Assembly (NCBI GenBank): GCA_013397865.1
Contig: VZTI01001769.1
Coordinates: 1 to 64,000, forward strand
DNA from: Struthidea cinerea
Lineage: Eukaryota > Chordata > Aves > Passeriformes > Corcoracidae
Direction: 5' to 3'
DNA length: 64,000 bases
Of this stretch, positions 46,701 to 59,709 are shown one piece after another. The stretch's first letter is position 1, and every line of letters begins with the position of its first letter. The notes under the pieces were generated by a model. It was given only the letters and a program-made list of their open reading frames with translations. It did not search any database and was not told the origin of the DNA. The position numbers and the translations under genes were made by a program.

Positions 46701-47321
46701 GAAAAATAAGGGGAGGGGAGGGCAGCAGCCCATAGTCTGCATGTCTTACACAGCCTTTTGGGTGCTCACTGTAACTTCAAGGCCCTTGAGCTTTGGAGGC
46801 ATCAAACCAATGGACCTTTTGGTCCGCTTGGTCCAGCTGACCATGGCTCACCGCAACAGAGCTACTGCTCCTTTGCTTACCATAACAGCAATGCTGTGTG
46901 TATTTTAACATTGCATTCACTAACAACAAAATAGTCTGAATTTGTAAAAGACACATCTTACCAAAAGTATAAGTCAGAAAATAGAACATCTTAAACTTCT
47001 TCAGATATCTAGACTGCCATAGAGTTGCATTTCCAACTTCAATCTCTCTAATCTACTACTAATATATACAAAGCAAAATTGAGTTTCAGACATATCCCCC
47101 TTATTCTCATGCTTAGTTTTTCCTCAGGAAAAAATTCTCATATTGTTTTCAACACCTGCTCCTTGACCATCACCACACACATTTGGCAAACAAGGTCATG
47201 AGAGTTGAGAGCACAGTTTTAACTTCTTTGGACTTCCTTGTGTTGTCAAACAACGCTGCCATGTCTCAATGAGACTTAAAACTCAGCAATTTGGAGGTCA
47301 AAGGTCAATGAAGAAAAACCA

Positions 47322-47802
47322 GGTTGGTATTTGTGAAGCTGATTATTCTGATGTAGCACCTTGCACTTGCCCTTATGGAAGAGCATCCTCTTCTTTACAC
47401 ATGACCTTTCAGCTTCTCAGTTGTTCCTCTGTATCTTCATGTTTTTCATCAATTAATAACCTCATTCTTCCACTCTTGTGACTCTTGACTACCTGCTTCT
47501 GGTCATATAGTCACAGTAGAAATCCCATTGTAATCCACAGCAGAATCTTTGCTTCCATTTACATTAAATGTTAATAAATAATGTCTTTTCCTACCAGATT
47601 TTTAGCTGACCTATTACATTTTAACGTAGAATGTGGGTGATTGGTGTGATTTTAAGATTGGTGTGATTATAAAAACATATGAAAAACTTTACTAAAGGAA
47701 AACTATCTGATATATTCTCTTTTGCATACCCCCAAGTCCTGATACCATATCATAGATGGAAACTGAGTAGTTTGACATTATTTGCCCATAGCATGGGTCC
47801 AC
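47322..47802 (+). repeat. 481-bp inverted duplicate, copy A
   Basis: Nearly identical, in reverse orientation, to 59710-60191. By eye I count about five differences (one a 1-bp indel) over 481 bp, roughly 99% identity. Homology stops abruptly at both ends. The reverse strand has weak resemblance to CR1 reverse transcriptase pieces (a KCKVLH-like 'gcaagtgcaaggtgctac' and an FYD-like 'ccatctatgatatggtatca'), so an old LINE fragment may be part of the unit. No gene. Confidence 0.93.
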
Positions 47803-49727
47803 CAAGAAATGGACAGCGGTTCTGCAGAAAAAAATTCAAATGAGTGACTGCTTTTATTATATATGAGCACAAGGACACCTCCTCCAGTCTTCCCACACAG
47901 AATTCTTACAGATTATAGCTTCTGAGTGCCTTATTTTATAACCTTTATGTTGAGAGTAGGCTTTGGGAACGCACTGCATTTAGAACATAAGAAAGCACAT
48001 ATCTATATAGCTATATTTGCTAGCAAATATGTACAGAAACTCAGATTTTATGTTCTAGTAACTGAAACTGTTGAATATGTCATAGCACCCATTGCATTGT
48101 AACAGGTTGGCCAGTTTTCTGTGTTTACAACTGATAACTGGATTTGCCAATTAATAATTACATATGTTTAGTATCACAATGATTTTCCAAACAGTTGCCA
48201 TGATCTTCTTTGAAACCTTACAAGCCATCTGGGCTTTTAACAAACTGATATTGGATGATGTTTTATGTAGTCCATTAAGGTCATTGCTGTGCTCTTACAT
48301 TTTGTTTGGGTTTCTTTAAAACAGATTGCACAGGCTGGAAGAAAACAAGGAAGTTTGTTTCTATAATAGCTAACTATTTTGTTCCACATCATCACATTGA
48401 CAGATGACCAAGAATTAATAGGACCTAAATCTGCTTTAAATAGTCTATTGGAAGTTGATAATTAGGATCTGAAATAAGAGATCCTATCAAAGAAAAATGT
48501 TTTATGAGGTGGACTTCTGGGATAAGTGGAACATAAAAAGGAGGGAGGGAAAGGTTTTCTCCTGGGAGTTGAGTAAGTCAACAAACTAATACTCCATAGG
48601 CACTTGTTATTATATTTGATACTACAAGGGCATCTTGCTGCTCAAAAAAGGCTTGGTATGATTATGCAAATGACAAAGTGAGTCGGACGAGCCAGAGACA
48701 TTTCAGAAACCTGCAGACAGTGGGAGAACTAACACCATCCTGGGGGTCTGGAAGTCAAGGCTGCTGGGCAATATTGGTTTTGAATGCAAGCAGCATTTCC
48801 CTGCTGCCTTCCATTTGCAGGTACCTTTAGCATGGGTGAAACAGCAAACAACACACAGTGCCCATTGAGTTGCACATTAATACAAGAATTTTCACTTGCA
48901 TCATTGTGTTCCTTTGTGATACAAGCATTTGAAATATGAGTATTCAGATGGTTAAACTGGAAATCTGGCTTTGAAAAGGAATTTTCCACTTCTTGTGGCT
49001 TTATTTTTGATTCAGATGTGACGTGCAGAACTCTAAGTCTTGAACATACCACTTTTGTTGAATCTATTTTTCTTTCCTCTAAGAAACAGATTTCATTAAT
49101 TTGCTGGTGTCTTACTACAGATTATTCTGACCAGGCTCATAATAGCATAGTAACTGTATGAATGTCTGATATTTTTTAAAGTTCTGTATATTGTTTGGGT
49201 TTTTTTGCCAACAGAAAGTCCAAGTGATCTCACCAGCATCACTTTGGCCTTCATTTTAATCACCATCCATATTCCAAGTCAGAAACGGCTTTCTGTATCC
49301 TTTTACTGGCAATTTTTTCCTTTTTGCTATCCCTTAATCCTTTTACTTCTTGTCTGCAAGAGATCTCAAAGCCCTTACCAAATGCAATTTGCAGCCTGCT
49401 TTTGAATCAACTTTCTCTGTGTTGCTATTGCTACTGGCAGAAATATTTGGTAGTGCTTTCACATTGAAAAACTGCATGTACAGCAGCATGGCATCGCTAC
49501 AGCTGCTTTCTGGGGATACTTTGGTGTCAGCCTTTAAATGGCTTAGCTGAGCTGAAGTCAGTCTGGATGAGACATGACTGCAAGCCACCCAATGAAAACC
49601 AAGGACCCACCAAAAGCCTGCAATCCACTTTTTAAAGGAATGAACAGCTAACACACTGTGTGCGTGTTCATGAAGGGTTCAGCTGCGTTTTCCTGAAACG
49701 TCCCTGGCAAGGAATCGTTCCGGTGGG
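47803..49727. other. Intergenic sequence, no gene seen
   Basis: AT-rich DNA without recognised exon or repeat. The minus frame at 48729-49052 has no known domain. Confidence 0.5.
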
Positions 49728-50130
49728 TGCAGTATAGCACTCCAGCAAGCTTACTCCTTTCACCCGCACGGCTGTTGGCACAGACTTTCACTCACACACA
49801 ATCAAACCGGACAGCTTACACATTACCAGCAGCAAAGAATCAGGAGGGCTCTCCTGCATGGCATTCCACAGACAAGGTTTATTGCATCCTGCCGCGAATG
49901 GAGACCAGAGACAACAGAGGGCGGAGCGTGCAGGGTCCAGGGTTTATGTACGGGAGCCAAGGGAGCATCAGAACCAATGATCTGAGGGCACGGGGGCAGT
50001 ACAAAGGCGGGACTAGGGCAAGGGAACCAATAGAGAAGGTCTGGGGGCGTGTAGGGGTACAAATCAACCGGACTAAATCTGCATAGCACCACAAAGCATG
50101 ACAGGAGAGGCTTTTCCTTTCTCACCCTGA
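49728..50130 (-). mobile_element. ERV LTR, minus orientation
   Basis: ACAAGGTTTATTGCATCC (AATAAAC on minus) near 49874, GGGTTTATGTACGGG, and inverted CCAAT contexts (AGAACCAATGATCTG, GGAACCAATAGAGAAGG). Layout and wording match the 44790-45212 LTR. It ends near AGGCTTTTCCTTTCTCACCCT, a diverged form of that family's end. Confidence 0.65.
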
Positions 50131-50768
50131 GGCCAGGGGGATGTTCTCAAACCTCGGAATTGGTCCACCAGCAGGCCCTTGCTATTTCGGGGCTCTTTGG
50201 CCCCTCTGCCATCATAGCTGCTGCCTCAGTGACCTCAACAACCAGCCAGGGAATTAGGAGCAGGAGGAAGGGGAAAGAGAGCCTTGTCCTTCTCACACTC
50301 CGCAGGGGTGAAAACATCAGGGATAGATGGGTGTCCAGTCCCACTGAAGGCTCGTTCAAACCCAGATGTAAATTTAACCCAGGGAGAGCTGGTATCTGAA
50401 CCATGGCCAAATTTAAGAGGAAGTATGTCTTCCATGCAGAAGCAGCCAAGTATGTGAGATTTAATCATAAAGTGATGGCAGGCTCTCAAGACTAGGTGGC
50501 CTCATTGGACTTGCCATTAAGATAGCATGATTTTTAGCAGATTTAGCAGATTTCCACACTTCTAACTGCAAGATCTGATAGCAGCAGCTCAGATCTGAAT
50601 CTGGGAAGCTCCCTAACATTAAAACATTTCCAAACAATTTTCTCTCTGCTGTTTACACACAGAAACATGCTACCAATGAGCAGTATGACAATGCTACTGC
50701 ATGACTGTAGTACCCAGTATACAAGACACTCAACACTATGAGCCAGGTGTAACGCATCTTAAAGGTTC

Positions 50769-50853
50769 TGCCATGGGCAGGGACACCTTCAGATAGACCA
50801 GGTTGCTCAAAGCCCCATCCAGCTTGGCCTTGAAGACTTCAGGGATACGGCAC
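50769..50853 (-). mobile_element. CR1 fragment, minus orientation
   Basis: 'tctgccatgggcagggacac', 'agaccaggttgctcaaagcc' and 'ccatccagcttggccttgaa' are reversed CR1 3' sequence, truncated on both sides. Confidence 0.85.
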
Positions 50854-50963
50854 TTCTAAGTGTCTTGCTATGTTATGATATCATCATCTGTTAATGATGA
50901 AATACATACCTGTCATTAAGACACATACAACTGCCTTCAGCATTGTTCTCGTTTTCTCACAGT

Positions 50964-51650
50964 TGCCAATTGGAGGGTGGAGCCTAGAGCCATATGGGTG
51001 TTGAATCACAGCATTGCTGGAGGCATGGCTTCAGGGAGTAGAAAAAGTGAATGCAGAGCAGAAGCAGTGCCATTTTGTTCCTTTTTCTGGGGGAGCAAGG
51101 TGGTGAATGAAGCTGAGCTGAACCAAGCCTGGCTGAGCCCAGCACAGCCAAACACTTCTGAGCGCAGCTAAGCCCAACCAGGTGTGTGCGCTGGTCCCAG
51201 AGGGAGCTCTGTGGAGTGGAGTGGTTGATGTGGACAGTCCCGAAGCAGCGGGCACAGACGATCCAATTTTGGGGATTTGTCTCTCATTGGTTTTCACTGT
51301 CTCAGATTCAGGGAAGGGGAATGTTGGTGCGGTGGCATTCGTAATTTTCTCCTTTGTCCCAGGAGGCCATGTGGTGCTGGCTCCAGTAGCGTCCTCCATT
51401 TTGTCTTTGTCTCAGTGGCCCCACAGAGCTGTGTTGGAGTCGTGAGCACCTTTTTGTATGTAAATCACCCTCTCTTTTGTATATGTTTGTTGTTACTATT
51501 GTTGCTGTTCATTTTTTGTGTCATTGCTGTTTTCAAGTAAATTGTTCTTAACTCAGAAACTCCAGGTTTTGTCATTGTCTTAGCAGAGGGGATTGGGGAA
51601 AAGAAGTGGTTGAGTGTAGTTTAATTTCCATCTGAGTTGAAACCACAACA
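50964..51650 (+). mobile_element. ERV LTR, plus orientation
   Basis: Ends in the typical avian LTR terminus GAGTTGAAACCACAACA at 51641-51650, after CTCAGAAACTCCAGG and a U5-like region. A weak poly(A)-like AAGTAAATTG lies near 51535. The GAGCTGAACCAAGCCTGGCTGAGCCCAGC-like part near 51110 is compositionally repetitive. The 5' end was not fixed. Confidence 0.6.
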
Positions 51651-52009
51651 AACATAAAACTGCAAACACATGTCGGGGGTTTACTGATTTTCAATGGATC
51701 AACTTTTAACATGTATTGTAAGTTTTGACATTTTTATAGCAAAGTGTTCTTCAATTGTTTTCTTCCAGTAAAACTACTTTGATGCTTTTGTAAGTTTCAA
51801 TGATATTAGGAAATTTGGCAGGCAATGAGTGTTTGGTAGAGGTTAAGAAACATATTAGAGAGGTCAGAAATTTAAATTTGCTTCTGTAGAGAACACATCA
51901 GGATTAGCTTGCACTGAAAAACTGCAGGGTTTTGGGTTGGTGGTTTGGTTTTTTTTTTTTTTTAATTTTTAAACTTCTCATTTGCTTTTTTAGTTATTAT
52001 TCGTGTATG

Positions 52010-52440
52010 GACAATCACACTATGAAAAGCCAGTGTGCATAAAGGAGACAGAGGAGTCCTGCAACTTTATTTGAATAAAGTGAGAGAGACTGCTGGAGCA
52101 TACCCCATGGGGTTTCTCTCAAGGTTTTGGAGGTCACGGCCTCCTTTTATCCTAAACTCCTGGCTGCATGTTGCCATCTTTTTTCCCTGTTGGCTGAGGT
52201 ACTAGAAAGGTACAGCCTTCCTGAACGACCTGCTTCATATATCCCCCTTGAACATGTCATTTTCCCCCAACATTCAGAAGTTCAGTCTGCAATAGACTTT
52301 GTGTGGACCCATTTGTCCTATTACCCTAAATTAGTTCAGGAGTTCAAACTGCTGGCCAAACTGTCTGGATTCTGTAGAGACATTAAGACCCGTTTCAAAG
52401 ACATTAACACCCATTTCTCTTAAAGACCTTCACCCATTCA
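52010..52440 (-). mobile_element. Putative ERV LTR, minus orientation
   Basis: CAACTTTATTTGAATAAAGTG near 52064 has AATAAA on both strands. The following 'cctccttttatcctaaactc' (TATA-like on minus: GGATAAAAGG) fits a U3 read leftward. The 98-codon plus frame (52127-52423) has no known domain and is more likely a chance frame inside the LTR. Confidence 0.45.
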
Positions 52441-52541
52441 GTTGTTTAAGACTTTAGCACCCATCTTTCCTATCATTTGGAGAGTCAGATGCATGTTTTT
52501 GCTACCGTTTAAGAAATGGCCAAGCAAGGCAATATTTAAAA

Positions 52542-52688
52542 TTCCTTCCTTCCTTCCTTCCTTCCTTCCTTCCTTCCTTCCTTCCTTCCTTCCTTCCTTC
52601 CTTCCTTCCTTCCTTCCTTCCTTCCTTCCTTCCTTCCTTCCTTCCTTCCTTCCTTCCTTCCTTCCTTCCTTCCTTCCTTCCTTCCTTC
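52542..52688. repeat. (TTCC)n microsatellite, about 147 bp
   Basis: An almost perfect run of TTCC repeats, about 36 units, ending where it turns into TTCTTTTTG. It immediately follows the putative LTR region. Confidence 0.98.
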
Positions 52689-52814
52689 TTTTTGTTTTCT
52701 CTCTCAAAAATATCAAACTGCAAAATTCAGGGAATTTTCTAGGTCCAAATGTGCAGAAGACTTGACTTGGATTAAAATCACACTATTGAAGTTAGATTTC
52801 AGCAATTCAGAAGT

Positions 52815-52953
52815 CTGCTAATGACTATATACCTATCAGCCTGCTAATGACTATATACCAACCAGCCTAGTCTCTGCAAAAAGCAATATATTCAGTCTTG
52901 TAATGTACGTACCAGTCTAGTCTCTGCAAGAAGCAATATATTCAGTCTTGTAC
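52815..52953. repeat. Two adjacent tandem duplications (26 bp x2, then 50 bp x1.7)
   Basis: Units 52815-52840 and 52841-52866 both start CTGCTAATGACTATATACC. Units 52867-52916 and 52917-52953 both start CTAGTCTCTGCAA and share AGCAATATATTCAGTCTTGTA. Confidence 0.9.
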
Positions 52954-54544
52954 TCAGCAGTCTGGTCTTGGTTTTTGGTCTGGCGTATGATCCATACCAA
53001 AATTTCAAATGAAGGTACAGATCCAGAGAAAATTCAGAAAAGACTAAGGAGAGAATGAGCTTAATTTTTCTAAAGAAATATACCTCCAGTATTTTCAAAT
53101 AGCTCTATATTAACCTTCCAATAGATCTAAAAGCTATCAGCCACTTGCATCCTAGCGTAATGTGCTCTTGTCCCCTCCTGCTAATGTAAGAATAACCTGC
53201 TGACATGCCTAGTGACTTGTTTTGCAGAAAGCAAAAAATACTGAGGTGCCAGAGAATGGCAGGAGTAGGTTTACACAGCTGCCTTTTAGAGAAAGCCACA
53301 GGAGGACCTAATGTGGGGAGAGGAAGAACAGCCAGAAGTTCTGATAAAGCAGAAGATGGAGGAGAAGTGAACGTGAGTTGAAAGATAAAAATTCATAGTT
53401 TGCTATTCAGGAAGAGAAAGAAGAAAGGAGATGAAGACTAAGAGATTAGGGGAGAAGAAAATAAACATCACCCAGGTCCTCTGGACTGTGAAACATGTTA
53501 ACACTATGGAGGAAGCAAGAAAGAGAAAAGAGGCATTGAGGAACTCCAAGGATGCATTGTGCCTGAAGGCATGGAAGCACAGGGAATGCTGAGGGTTTAC
53601 GTGCATCATACATGTCAATTGCCAAAGCAAAACTAGAAAACAGCAAACTGACGAAGAACTCAATTCCCTCCTCATTAATAGGCCAAAGCATTGGCACAAG
53701 AGCACATCTCTTATTTTCTTCTCAGTTATTTTATCAAAAGGAGAGCATGACTACCGTGTCAAGTATAAATAAATTAAATTCACCTACTTGCACCCTCCAA
53801 CAGTTTGCAAGTACAAGACTGCAGAGTATCTTTTTTTTTTCTCTAAATGTGACTGCTAATTGAAAAAAATATTATTTTGTACCACTAAATTATTTTCTAG
53901 TGATGAGATTATTGTCTAGTGTCCATCTGGGAAGGAATTAAATAGGATCTCAAAAAGAGTTAGTTAGAAGGGCATATTGCTGTTAGAGGTTCTGTTTCCT
54001 TTTTATCCAAGTTTTATAGTCATACTGTGTATCAGGAACTTCAAGAACCAGTTTTGTTACCCAGTGAGCTATATTTTGCTAAAATCAAGGGATTTTTGTC
54101 ATTGACTCCCAAGGGTAAATTACAAGAATATTAAAGTGTTTAATTAACAGACATGAGTTTCGTAACACAGGAATGCTGCAAGCATCATAAAGTAGCACAC
54201 AAGTAATTTAAATGGATGTCCCTGTTCCTCTTCTTTCTTGTTTAAAGAGCATTGTGGAAGCTCCCTAGCGAAAGGGCACAGAAGCAATACAACAATGGAG
54301 GAAGGTGACCAGGGACTCATAGTAGGACAGCCATAGTATGGAACTGCTCCAGCTAAAACATTAGTGATTAATTTACACCCAGACAGACTTCTTTCTGAGA
54401 AAGTTCAGAGAGAATAATGTCTAGCAAGAATTTTGGTGGTCAGTGAGGATAAATGCAACACAAACTGTCTTAGGTTACAATGTAAGATGTAAGCAAAAGT
54501 ATGTATTCTATCACCATCTTCATAAGCTGTTAAAACCAGGTGGG
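52954..54544. other. Intergenic sequence, no gene seen
   Basis: AG-rich and AT-rich stretches (53330-53540 is purine-rich) without recognised exon or repeat. Confidence 0.5.
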
Positions 54545-55007
54545 GCAGGGTTCCTTATGACTCATGTTCTTCTCCATAACACATCCCTGATAACTCCCTC
54601 CAGGACGTCTCGCCGCTAATGGGCCATCAAGTCTCACTGCATGACTCATAAAATTACATCATCCCATTGTGAGATGCTCCACCCAGGGGGAGGAACCAAG
54701 CATTCCTACCTGGATATAATCTGAGGTTTTGGAACACCAGAGCAGCACTTACCTACTGGGTTCCCAGAGCTACATAACCACCTCTGGACCTTCAGAGGAA
54801 GACCAGACCCTTCTACAGGATCACCGCTTTGACAGAACCACATCCACCATTTCATTGGACTGCTACCACCATCCTGACCAACAGGGTGTCAGGTTGTATC
54901 CTGACTCTGTCAGTTTAAGCCAGTGTTTTCTGCCTTTACCTTAATTTTCCTATTAAATTCTAGTTCTGACTTGGAATCTCTCATTGGTTTGCTTTCAAAC
55001 TAGTACA
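54545..55007 (+). mobile_element. ERV LTR, plus orientation (GCAAACTAGTACA family)
   Basis: CCTGATAACTCCCTCCAGG near 54587, a TATA-like GGATATAATC near 54712, TTTTCCTATTAAATTC (ATTAAA poly(A) variant) near 54950, and the end CTTTCAAACTAGTACA at 55007. The right half matches the reverse complement of 63809-64000 clearly. The start is an estimate. Confidence 0.75.
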
Positions 55008-56689
55008 CAAACGTATATTATTTTTTATTGAAAGAATGAAACAATATCAAGATTCATCCTTCTAATACTGGAATAGATCTGCTCATCTACCCAGCTGATA
55101 CACCAGGGACACTTTTTTGCATCCCAAAAGAGCCAAGTCTAAGCTTTACCTCAATATATAGAAGAAATGAAACTGCCAAGTACCTGTGTGATCATTTTCA
55201 TTGCACTCTAACCCCAAGACAGACCTTTGTCTGTAGCAGAGCAAAACAAGCACATCTACCCCAAAGGTCATATGTAGCCCTGGCAGCATTTAAAATAGTG
55301 GTTTACTTGCAAGATAAACTCTTTTCCAGACCAGAAACCAAATAAAGCCTTGTAAATCCAGCATAGACATGTTCTGGTAGAAGACAGCAGCAAAAGGTAT
55401 AACTGGAACCACTGGTAACTGTACAGATAAAGCTGGAAAATCCTTTAAAAAGTATTGTGCTAGAAAAAAATACATAAATGTTTAAAGAAGTTGGTGACCA
55501 CAATCATGGGTGCAATTTAGAAACCAGAATAAAATCCAATAGGATGCATTTGGCTCTTTTCACAACCAACAGCATGTTTCTAGTCACCAGCATGAGAGTG
55601 AAGCTAAACATTTCAAACCACATCACCAAAGACAATAAAATTCTATATGCTGATGTATCCTACCCAGCAGACTGTATTTTTGCTTTATGTCCACCTCATC
55701 CATTGTTTCAGCAATTTTCTTACTTGTAACCAGCTCCTTTTGCTTGTTTGCTACTTTTATTTTAAGCCCTGTATTTTTAATATCACTCAGCAACTCACAT
55801 TCCGATAACTGCTCAGATTCCTTAAAGGATTTTGTTCCCATTAGAGAACTCAGTGAAACAGCCAGCTGTGGAGTACTTAACAACAAACAACTTCTGAAAT
55901 ATGTGGGGAGATTCCATTGGAAAACTCTGGATCTAACCAGCCTTCTTTAAGAGGGAGTTACCAATTTCATGGTATCCCACCTTTCTCTTCTTTCATATAG
56001 CTGGAGATGAGCATGATGAACACCAAGGGCTAGCTCCACATGCCTGTTTGTTTTCCTCATTAACAAATCAGAGTATAACGGCTGTTAGACTCAGGAGAAG
56101 ATGAAATACAAAGTTCTGCTGTCCAATAGGTTGGTGGTCTGTCTGCCTCAAGGCAACTAATTCATACAGTGTTTACATCTTGCAAAATTAACACTTGTTT
56201 CTTTCAGTCTGCAGTTCTAAACAATGCCATGTGGAGCAAACATGCAGGAAATTCTAATAGATGGCTGGCAAATACTCATCTTGTTGGGTCTCATTAGTGA
56301 GGTCCACAAAACCAGTGCAAATGAGTCAGATGAAGAGCCTGCCATATTTTCAGTATTCAGTTTCATGATTTTCCACTGAAACCGGGGAGGAGACCGACTG
56401 ATGAGGCCTCCAGAGCTCAGTCAGAAATGATTCCTGGCTCTTCCCCAAACTCCCTGAGTGATCTTGTCTAAGTGAATTTATTCTTCCCTACCTCAGCCCT
56501 CTGTCTAGCTGTTAAACATCCTTAAGTCTCTCTTGGCAAAATAAAAGTACTGCACTTAGACAGGATTAATCAGCAACATGAATTCAAAATAGGGAGTGAT
56601 TAGTCAAGGTTAGGCCTTTTATTTTTCATAATAGTTCTTGGAGGTTGTAATGGATCTCCAGGTGAGCATGAATAAACTCTGTAATTGGT
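55008..56689. other. Intergenic sequence, no gene seen
   Basis: No recognised exon, LTR or CR1. Frames at 55478-55950 overlap on both strands and have no known domain. Confidence 0.5.
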
Positions 56690-57272
56690 TATGAAAAAAG
56701 CACCTCACTGGAGCATCGACAGGAGTGGAGCCTACAGGCACCCCACAGTCCTTCATCTGCTGGTGGTATCCCAGCTAGAGAACAGCATCCCACTTTGGGT
56801 GCCATGTCAGGGAAGGCAAACTACTAGGAAGACTTCTGAAAAAGATGAGAAGGAGACCAGAATGGCAGAGACACAAGAAGAGCCTGAATTAATTGCTGTC
56901 ATCTAGCCAGAAAGAAAAATGAGACTGAGGAAAGGAGGGCTAAAATAACAGTGTTCAAGGCTGCTGCAATATGGAGCAATCTCTTTTACAATATTTGTGA
57001 TGGCTAGGGAAAGAAAGAAAGAGCTTCAGCTGCAGCAAGAGAAATTTATATTACATGTGGATTTATAGTAAACGCAAAAGACGTTCTCTAACAGGAAGTA
57101 GAGAAAACACTAGATTAAATCATCCTGGGAAGTTGGGAAGCCCATCCTTGGGGGCCTTCAAGAAGGAGTTGGACAGACATGTTCCAGGAATAAAATGGGG
57201 ATAATTAATCTTGCCATGGGGCAGCACAATAAAATGATCTGTTGAAATCCATTCAGCCTGTGGTTCTGTGAT
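56690..57272 (+). mobile_element. Older CR1 LINE fragment, plus orientation
   Basis: A 3' region that includes 'tcacctcactggagcatcg'-like sequence, 'cagctagagaacagcatccc', 'tgggaagttgggaagcccat', 'gggccttcaagaaggagttg' and 'gacagacatgttccagg', ending 'cctgtggttctgtgat'. Diverged from the common bird copies, so probably an older subfamily. Purine-rich insert-like sequence in the middle. Confidence 0.7.
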
Positions 57273-57608
57273 AGTGTCTGAGCAGATGCTGTGGGTTTGT
57301 ACAGCACCTTGCCCATCAGAGCCTTTTTCTTTCTTCCTGAGATACAGTCATTAGTAACTATAACAGGTTTTATGATCACTGGGTTTCAAAACACACAGTT
57401 TAATGCCACATACACACTACCCAAACTATAGCTTAAATTTCAATAAAATACCTGTTCTGTTTCTCCACTGAACAAGAGAGTTATGAGCAACTGTTTATTT
57501 TCCAATACTACATTCACAAAATGAATTCACACAGCTTGCACTGATAGTGGGAAGAGAGATAACTACTGCTTTGCAGAAAAGGACTTCTCTCCAGTGCTGT
57601 GAAATGAA

Positions 57609-57733
57609 AAAGAGAAAGAAAAAGAAAAACAGAAAAAGAAGAAGAAGAAAAAGAAAAAGAAAAAGAAAAAGAAAAAGAAAAAGAAAAAGAAAAAGAAAAA
57701 GAAAAAGAAAAAGAAAAAGAAAAAGAAAAAAAA
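57609..57733. repeat. (AAAAAG)n microsatellite
   Basis: Long purine run, nearly perfect hexamer AAAAAG from about 57640 to 57730. Open frames through it give K/R or F/S/L repeats and are not genes. Confidence 0.97.
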
Positions 57734-58874
57734 ACAAAACCCCCCAACAAACTACCTATCTATTCTGCTTCTTAAAAAAAGAAAAGAAAAAGTAGGACAC
57801 AATATCTTGAATATCTTTTTGCCTTAACCACAATGAATTTGAAAATGGTAGGACTATACCTCTGAATTAATTTTATTGTTGTCTTATGTGAGATTTATAA
57901 TAAAAAAAGTAAAACTTAATTCCCAGGATTTCAGCTGCTGCTTAGAGTCATTTTATACATGCAGGTGACATAGTCGTCATAATTGGTCACTTTACAATTC
58001 ACCAAAATTATCCTCTCTGTTCAGCCTGTTCATGATGCATTTTCTCTCTTTCCAGCCTAAACACGTGCATGTAGAGGCACACCCCTAACTGAAGCACAAA
58101 TGACTCAGTAAAAGAGAAGAGTGATCATATCACCAATGGGAAAATTCAATGGCTGTACTACTTACCCCTCACAGACATTACTGGTCGTTTCTGTTTAGGT
58201 CAGTGCTTCATTATTAAATTGACACCAAAGCCTCACTAGGAAATAATAACATTTAACCAATGTTTCATTTGTTAGTGCCTCAGATACACCCTTATGCCTC
58301 AGACAAGCCCTTATGTCTAGCAGCAAAGGATGGTATTCACTTACATGACTGGTAGAGCATGTCAGTGTCTACAAATGAAATATTAGAGCCAACCTCTGCT
58401 TTGGTGTAAATCTGACTCAGGGGAATGGAATCCCATTAGATTTCAAAAATTGACACACCACACAGATTTCCTAAATAATGCAATTTGACACAGTGATCCA
58501 TCACTGGATGAAAAACAATAAGCAAATAATGGGCCAGCTACATAAATATTTCCCAGATATTAAGCTGGTCTACGTATACTAAGCTACATTCCCACGTAAC
58601 GTAGAAAAGCTTACAAATTGTCATGTTTTTCTCATTAATATCAATATATTTGGTATTTTTAAACTTGGCTACCAAATACATTATTAGTTCAGCATTCATT
58701 AATAAAAATAATGCTTTTCCTATAATAAGGAACTGTTCCTACAATAAGGAATTGTAGACACATTGCTTTAAATACTTTATTCTTTTCAGTACTATTTAAT
58801 ACACTAAAATTCAGAAGGAAAATCACAATTAAATAGCAATTTTAGATAATACTAAGAGGAAAGAACAGGTTAGA
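57734..58874. other. Intergenic sequence, no gene seen
   Basis: AT-rich. A short direct repeat ('ctataataaggaactgttcc' / 'ctacaataaggaattgtag') near 58720-58757. No gene. Confidence 0.5.
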
Positions 58875-59429
58875 TGTATTTGGTCTGGCTGAGATGGAGT
58901 TAATTTCCCCATAGCAGCCCTCACAGTGCTGTGCTTTGCATTAGTAGCTAGAAATTGGGCTGGCACAGCATCAGCACTGTCTCAACATTTTCCCCCTCCA
59001 GCAAGGGGCTGGGGGTGGGCAAGATCTTGGGAGGGGTCACAGCTGGGGCAACTGACCCAAACTGACAAAAGGAATGTTCCACACCATATGACATTAGCTC
59101 AGATATAAAAGCTAAGAAAAGGAGGAGGAAGGGGGGGGATATCATTGTTCACAATGTTTGCCTTCCAGAGCAACAGCTATGCATGTTGAAGCCCTGCTTC
59201 CTGGGAAGTGTCTGAACATTGCTTGCTGATGGGAAGTAAGGAATAAAATCCTATTTTTTTCCTCTTTGCTTGTGCTCATGCAACCTTTTGCTTTTGCTTT
59301 AGGAAACTGTCTTATCTCAACCTATGAGTTGTTCTCCATCTTATTTTCTCTACCCTGTCCAGCTGAGAAGGTGGAGTAATAGAGCAGCTTGGTGAGCATG
59401 TGGCATCCAGCCAAAGTCAGCCCACCACA
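58875..59429 (+). mobile_element. Avian ERV LTR, plus orientation
   Basis: Starts TGTATTTGGTCTGGCTGAGATGG, a well-known start of a bird LTR group, and ends GTCAGCCCACCACA. It contains CAGATATAAAAGC (TATA-like, near 59101) and GGAATAAAATCC (AATAAA near 59241). 555 bp, probably solo. Confidence 0.8.
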
Positions 59430-59709
59430 GTAGGTAAGTTAAATATTTTAAATTCAGGCTAAGATACACAAAAACCTGAGGAAGACTTAGGCAGTCCCAG
59501 AACCCCTTGGGAATTGTTCATCTATGGAAGAATGATAACATACCAAAAAACTGCGGAATAGTGAAAATGGTGATTACTCTTACAGAGGAGTAAAAAAAAC
59601 CAGTAGCTGGGAATTTACAGACCTGACGACAACAAAAAACCGGCACATAAAATTAAATAACTTATTTGTAAGCACTGGAAAGAAAAGAGCTTCATGAGTG
59701 GCAGTCAGT

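Noticed and set aside
52127..52423. A 98-codon frame possibly encoding a small protein
   Set aside because: It lies within a putative minus-oriented LTR, has no known motif and is on the opposite strand to the LTR promoter elements.
52438..52765. Frames with KEGR or LPSF repeats
   Set aside because: Direct translation of the (TTCC)n microsatellite.
57495..57795. Frames with FLFLFS or KRKRK repeats
   Set aside because: Direct translation of the (AAAAAG)n microsatellite.
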